NCBI RefSeq assembly: GCF_040718835.1
Contig: NZ_JBFEFG010000274.1
Coordinates: 62,001-126,000, forward strand
DNA: 64,000 nt
DNA from: Bremerella sp. JC817
Lineage (GTDB): Bacteria > Planctomycetota > Planctomycetia > Pirellulales > Pirellulaceae
Direction of reading: 5' to 3'
Shown: in pieces, positions 60,472 through 64,000 of the stretch
How the letters are laid out: each line of letters begins with the position of its first letter
Numbering within the stretch: position 1 is the stretch's first letter
The notes under the pieces: model-generated
Told to the model about the DNA's origin: nothing
Databases searched by the model: none
The model's input: only the letters and a program-made list of their open reading frames with translations
Program-made: the position numbers and the translations under genes

Positions 60472-61302
60472 CTACTTTGCGGCGGGCTCCGCCGGCGCGG
60501 CCTTCTTGATGACTTCCGCGTGGGCGATACGAGCCGTATTCCACATGTATTCGCTGATGCGGCTTGAGCCTGCTTCCAGCAGTTTCTTATCGCCGGCCTG
60601 AGCCAGGTAGTCGGCTGCCTTGGCCTTGTCGTCTTCCGCCAGGTAATACAGCCCCACGTAAAGGAGCGTGTAGAAACGATAGCCTGCCTCGGCCTCGCCA
60701 TTGAGTTCCGTCTGCTGCATCTTTTCCAACAGTTGCTGTGGTGTCAATTTGCCGCGATACAGTTCCAACACTTCCATCAAGCCTGGTCGCGAATCGCGTT
60801 CGATCGGCAACAAGGTCTCGCGGGCAGTGGCGACACCTTTCGACTTAGCCAGACAAAGATATCGCCAGACCGAGTTCTCGACGTCCTGATCGTGGTAGTT
60901 CTGGTAATCGAGAAACTGCTTTGCCCCTGCTTCGTAGTCGCCGGCGAAGTAGCACGAGATGCCACGTTCCCAAAGTTCATCGCTGCGGCGTGGTTCGAGT
61001 TTAATGAGCTGGTCGAAGTCGGCCACCGATTGGCGGAAGTTTCTCACCTCGAAGTTTGCCACGCCCCGTAAGTAATAGAGTCGCGGGATTTCAGGACGAA
61101 GCTCGATCATGCTGTCCAGGGCCTTCACCGCCCCAGCACTATCCGATTGAGCCCAAGCCTTTTGAAGCTGAGAGCTGAACTGCGTAAACTTCTCTTCGGA
61201 GTCTTCTTGGCCCAGAGCCAAGCTTGAGAGACCGAAAACGAGGAGAAAGAAGCTACACCCCGTCAAAAAGCGGGAGATCGTCGTTGAAGTCGCGATGCAC
61301 AT
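60472..61302 (-). CDS. Secreted TPR-repeat protein
   Basis: 276 residues from the ATG at 61302; an in-frame TTG at 61311 is possible. Signal peptide (MCIATSTTISRFLTGCSFFL, with VFGLSSLALGQ before the cleavage site). Tetratricopeptide-like helices follow (ALDSMIELRPEIPRLYYLRG, VANFEVRNFRQSVADFDQLI, ERGISCYFAGDYEAGAKQFL, GLYYLAEDDKAKAADYLAQA), consistent with a protein-interaction role in the periplasm. The C-terminus is Ala/Pro-rich. Upstream on the same strand is a gene that overlaps its start by about 50 bases, suggesting co-translation. Partner unknown. Confidence 0.8.
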   Translation of the reverse strand: MCIATSTTISRFLTGCSFFLLVFGLSSLALGQEDSEEKFTQFSSQLQKAWAQSDSAGAVKALDSMIELRPEIPRLYYLRGVANFEVRNFRQSVADFDQLIKLEPRRSDELWERGISCYFAGDYEAGAKQFLDYQNYHDQDVENSVWRYLCLAKSKGVATARETLLPIERDSRPGLMEVLELYRGKLTPQQLLEKMQQTELNGEAEAGYRFYTLLYVGLYYLAEDDKAKAADYLAQAGDKKLLEAGSSRISEYMWNTARIAHAEVIKKAAPAEPAAK

Positions 61303-61726
61303 CGTGAACAATCCGTTGGAGGGGCTTTCGGCGAATGCGACGCTGAGCCTCTTCCAGAAGGCACCAGCGAGACCGAAAGTCGTTGGCCGGAGGACGTGTG
61401 GTCACCGGACCAACGTACTGAAAAGCATGGGCTCGCAGGATGCCAGGCTCTTCATTTCGAGAGCGGCGAAGTGTTGCCACCGGCCCTGATGCTAACGGAC
61501 GTACCCGCAGATTCCAATGGTTTTCGATATGGCCCAGTAGTGTTTCCGGCATCTCCACCGCAGGCATCGCGAATGTCGGGAAGCCCCAGCGAGCAGACTG
61601 CGGATCGGTCTTCAGCCAGAACTCCATTCCAAACGCAGTCCTTCGCACGACCACTGCGCAGATCCATTTTCTGTGGGGCATTCGAGGTCGATTGGGCGAA
61701 AGTACACGACAAAGCAGTAAACACAA
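61253..61726 (-). CDS. Possible Nudix-like protein without a complete Nudix box
   Basis: 157 residues if started at 61726, or 142 from the ATG at 61681 (MPHRKW); neither has a clear ribosome binding site. RKWICAVVVRRTAFGMEFWL resembles the first strands of Nudix proteins, and GILRAHAFQYVGPVTTRPPA with FRSRWCLLEEAQRRIRRKPL resembles the later part, but the REx2EE metal motif is missing. It would therefore be a non-catalytic or divergent member. The coding look is reasonable: the TPR gene starts within its end (about 50 bases overlap), typical of coupled genes. Could also be a chance frame. Confidence 0.5.
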   Translation of the reverse strand: MCLLLCRVLSPNRPRMPHRKWICAVVVRRTAFGMEFWLKTDPQSARWGFPTFAMPAVEMPETLLGHIENHWNLRVRPLASGPVATLRRSRNEEPGILRAHAFQYVGPVTTRPPANDFRSRWCLLEEAQRRIRRKPLQRIVHDVHRDFNDDLPLFDGV

Positions 61727-62461
61727 CCAGTCCCTCAGAGGGACCCTCTACGATGGTACTGGAGATCTACCTTATCGGCAACTAATTGGACAGGGAATGA
61801 AGGGTTTTATCCGTAGTGGCCCCCATTCGAGCGAGAACGATACCGTCAAAGCAGTGACGCGACGGCATCGATAGCACCAATTTCGCAAGTGTCCTGTATG
61901 TGGCTGTTTTTCGCTGGTTTCTTAACAACCGGGTTGGTAGAGCAGCGTCCATTGCCCAGTTGTCTCATTATTTACCCACTGCTACCTCGCAATCGCCACC
62001 ACGGCGATGCATCTGCAAGCAGCCATCACCACCCCCTCGCAGGAACTGGTTTTAAGCGAAAATCGGATTGAATCGACCAGATATGGTCGCGTTTTCGCGT
62101 AAATGGGACCGCACTGCAGAGCCAACGATGGGCAAATACCCCACAGTTAAGGTAGTTGCATCATCCTGATTTCATCTCAGTTTGACAGGCCGTTCTCAAA
62201 TTAAGACAGAGCGTCGGTAAATCAGTGATTTTTCTTGAGCCAAAATAAAGAATTTTCTCTGCCCGTAACCTACTACAAAAGAACAACTTACAAAACCATG
62301 CAACTCAACCCAGTCTGCTTTCCCGAGTTCTGGCCCTTGAGTTGCACTAGTCGACTGCAACATCGAGGGACTCAGCACAGTGAGTGTCGAGACCTCATCA
62401 AACGGCAAATTACCCGGTCAAGACGATCTAATTTTAAATCCGCCACGGAGGAGTTGAGGTC
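61727..62461. other. Large intergenic region upstream of csrA
   Basis: About 735 bases. It includes a consensus TTGACA at 62182-62187 without a well-spaced -10 hexamer, and the GGAGGAG of csrA at 62447-62453. Open frames on either strand (60-77 codons) lack support. The leader of csrA could be long and regulated. Confidence 0.4.
62447..62453 (+). promoter_or_regulatory. Ribosome binding site of csrA
   Basis: GGAGGAG eight bases before the ATG. A GGA-containing leader is also the kind of sequence CsrA binds, so autoregulation is possible; that is inference. Confidence 0.75.
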
Positions 62462-62695
62462 ATGTTAGTTCTGAGTCGTAAAGTCGGTGATTCGATCAAG
62501 ATTGGCGATAACATCGAAATCGTGATCAATCGTATTTCAGGCAACCGAGTCACCATCGGCGTGGAAGCTCCGAAAGATGTCCGGATTCTTCGCGGTGAAG
62601 TCGAAGTCGATCTCGACGACCATAGTGAGGCCGTCCTCGCTTTGAGTGGTCTGCTGGGTGCAGCTCAGATTGACTATAGCCACGCGGCAAGCTAA
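62462..62695 (+). CDS. csrA: Carbon storage regulator CsrA
   Basis: 77 residues, longer than the 61 of E. coli. It binds GGA motifs in mRNA leaders and alters translation or stability. The canonical start MLVLSRKVGDSIKIGDNIEI and the RNA-binding strand VTIGVEAPKDVRILRGEV (with the key Arg in both) are conserved. The C-terminal addition (DDHSEAVLALSGLLGAAQID) has no known role. GGAGGAG precedes the ATG. It stands alone, with a weak hairpin downstream. Confidence 0.94.
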   Translation: MLVLSRKVGDSIKIGDNIEIVINRISGNRVTIGVEAPKDVRILRGEVEVDLDDHSEAVLALSGLLGAAQIDYSHAAS

Positions 62696-62704
62696 TTCAA
62701 TTCA

Positions 62705-62738
62705 CCCGACGCCGCGTTTCGTTGGCCGCGGCATCGGG
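62705..62738 (+). terminator. Weak terminator after csrA
   Basis: CCCGACGCCGCG and CGCGGCATCGGG pair with one mismatch around a 10-base loop. There is no T-run, so the assignment is tentative. Confidence 0.45.
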
Positions 62739-62765
62739 TTGATGTGATGCTAGTACCGTCGCGCT

Positions 62766-63956
62766 TCACGGTCTGGGAAACTGGCTATCCAGCTTCTCGG
62801 AGATCCAACCTGCCAGTCGGTCCACAACGGTTTCGTCCCGTAACAGAACGGGGTGATGTAGGATGACCGTGCGTTCGCTGGCATCCTTCGCATATGTGAG
62901 CTGTCCTACCTTCCGAGCTTGGCTCGGTGGGCGTTTAGTGAATCCACGGAATCCCTCTGCCAAGGGAACTCCGTCTCTCTGAGCGTTTGTGAACAGCCAC
63001 CGAGCAGTCTCCGTCGATTCGCATATCCACGCATGTTTATAGAACGCTGGCTCTCCCAACGCGTTCCATGCGACTGGCTCCAATAAGTTATTAAAACGGT
63101 GTAGTGCTGCGCGCAGACGCTCGATATTCGCCAAACGCGTTTGATTCGCTGCGTCGAGAGTCTGCCATTGCGGCAACAGCACTGCTGCTTGCAGTTCGCT
63201 CAGTGGAAATGCGTGATTCCCCCGCTCGCAGAAGACTTTTGCCCGCTGCATTAAATCGGCCCGGTTGGACAAGATTGCGCCGCCACGCCCGGCGGTGATC
63301 AGCTTACTGCCGCCAAAGCTCAAAACGCCTACATCTCCTAGGCTTCCCAGCCGCTTTCCATCCAGTCGTCCGCCTGTCGCCTGGCAGGCATCTTCGACAA
63401 TCGCCAAGCCGTGGCGATCGGCGATTTCGCCAATCTGTTTCATGTCGGCGATCCCACCATGCAGGTGAGAGACGATGATCGCCGAGCTCTTTTCGCTGAT
63501 CGCTTCTTCAATTTGCCCCGGATCAATACACCAAGTCTTCGGATCAATATCCACCAATACCGGGAACAGCCCCACGTCCTGGATCGCTCGGAAGTTGCCC
63601 GGAAAGTCGTACGCGGCGAGCAACACTTCGGAACCTGCCGGCAAATTTAATCCTTGCAACGCAATTTGGACTGCGATCGTGCCTGAAGCACATGTCAACG
63701 CATGATCGACCTGGTGAAAGGTGGCGAGTGTCGCTTCCAGCTTCTCGACGTTGGGGCCGTGATAATGTCCCCAACTGCCGTCTTCATACGCGCTGAGGAT
63801 CGCATCGCGAATGGCTTCGTTGTTGTTGGTTGGCCAAACGTTCCACTCTGGATTCCAGGCCGGTTCCACTTCGTGATCGCTGATAGCTATCTCCTCGCAA
63901 TTTCCGCTCGGCTGGGTGGTTTTTGAGTCGATCTTCCATTGACGAACTTTTCTCAA
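62766..63956 (-). CDS. DegT/DnrJ/EryC1/StrS-family sugar aminotransferase
   Basis: 396 residues from a TTG at 63956. The frame has no stop before the right edge, so the true start may lie outside. It uses PLP to add an amino group to a keto sugar nucleotide (family knowledge). Landmarks: GPNVEKLEATLATFHQVDHA, CASGTIAVQIALQGL, the aspartate in AIVEDACQATGGRLDGKRLG, and the PLP lysine in SFGGSKLITAGRGGAI. The product and pathway cannot be told without neighbours. The C-terminus (ILHHPVLLRDETVVDRLAGW) is complete. Such genes usually serve surface polysaccharides or glycans. Confidence 0.9.
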   Translation of the reverse strand: MRKVRQWKIDSKTTQPSGNCEEIAISDHEVEPAWNPEWNVWPTNNNEAIRDAILSAYEDGSWGHYHGPNVEKLEATLATFHQVDHALTCASGTIAVQIALQGLNLPAGSEVLLAAYDFPGNFRAIQDVGLFPVLVDIDPKTWCIDPGQIEEAISEKSSAIIVSHLHGGIADMKQIGEIADRHGLAIVEDACQATGGRLDGKRLGSLGDVGVLSFGGSKLITAGRGGAILSNRADLMQRAKVFCERGNHAFPLSELQAAVLLPQWQTLDAANQTRLANIERLRAALHRFNNLLEPVAWNALGEPAFYKHAWICESTETARWLFTNAQRDGVPLAEGFRGFTKRPPSQARKVGQLTYAKDASERTVILHHPVLLRDETVVDRLAGWISEKLDSQFPRP

Positions 63957-64000
63957 TCTTTGTATTGTCTTCCGGCCTATTGCCCTGTCCAGCGTGGATC

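Noticed and set aside
60390..60701. N-terminal extension of the sulfatase frame to 60701
   Set aside because: It overlaps the TPR gene end in another frame and is Arg-rich without a signal; the downstream ATG has a normal signal peptide.
61889..62071. 60-codon plus-strand frame in the csrA upstream region
   Set aside because: No ribosome binding site, low-complexity His/Ser end, no family.

Overview
The window looks like chromosomal DNA of a marine planctomycete of the Pirellulaceae (Blastopirellula/Bremerella/Rhodopirellula-like). This rests on gene content, not on a database search: DUF1559 pseudopilin-like proteins, BBP7/DUF1551 outer-membrane barrels, very long secreted proteins with dockerin-like calcium repeats and an N-terminal LExRxLL motif, a sulfatase, a Lys/Ala-rich histone-like peptide and a short accessory SecA. 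Genes lie on both strands with wide spacers. No tRNA, rRNA, CRISPR array, insertion sequence or phage gene was recognised.

Layout. 0-6 kb, minus strand: an export-like set, made of a PqqD-domain membrane protein (cut by the left edge), an HlyD-type adaptor, a GAF-HlyD membrane protein, and a 673-residue SecA-like ATPase. 6.6-36 kb: a surface-protein island with five large secreted proteins (844, 651, 907, 4323 and 1452 residues), bracketed by two BBP7 beta-barrel genes. All five start with a basic stretch and LExRxLL instead of a hydrophobic signal peptide. All carry dockerin-like repeats. Four of the five end in a Ser/Thr-rich linker and an acidic, Trp-containing tail. Three contain protease modules: metzincin-type, HExxH...DEY, and a subtilisin fold with an altered active site.

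36.7-46.5 kb: two copies of a DUF1559 + small-lipoprotein gene pair, flanking guaB and a Pro/Met-rich secreted protein, followed by a PA14-like membrane-anchored protein and two small secreted proteins. 46.6-54 kb: housekeeping and small genes: a SelA-like protein that lacks the PLP lysine, proC, an ABC-F protein (EttA-like), guaA, a Lys/Ala-rich peptide, and a candidate non-coding RNA between ettA and guaA. 54.5-64 kb: a beta-propeller/DUF4034-like protein, a DUF1003 protein, surE, a small secreted protein, a sulfatase, a TPR protein with an overlapping Nudix-like gene, csrA, and a DegT-family aminotransferase at the right edge.

How it may fit together (inference): the most unusual part is the first 36 kb, where genes that look like a dedicated export apparatus lie beside giant proteins that share unusual N- and C-terminal signals. 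The barrels on either side and the cohesin-like and dockerin-like modules suggest a cell-surface assembly. The remaining genes are mostly ordinary purine, proline, translation and nucleotide metabolism.
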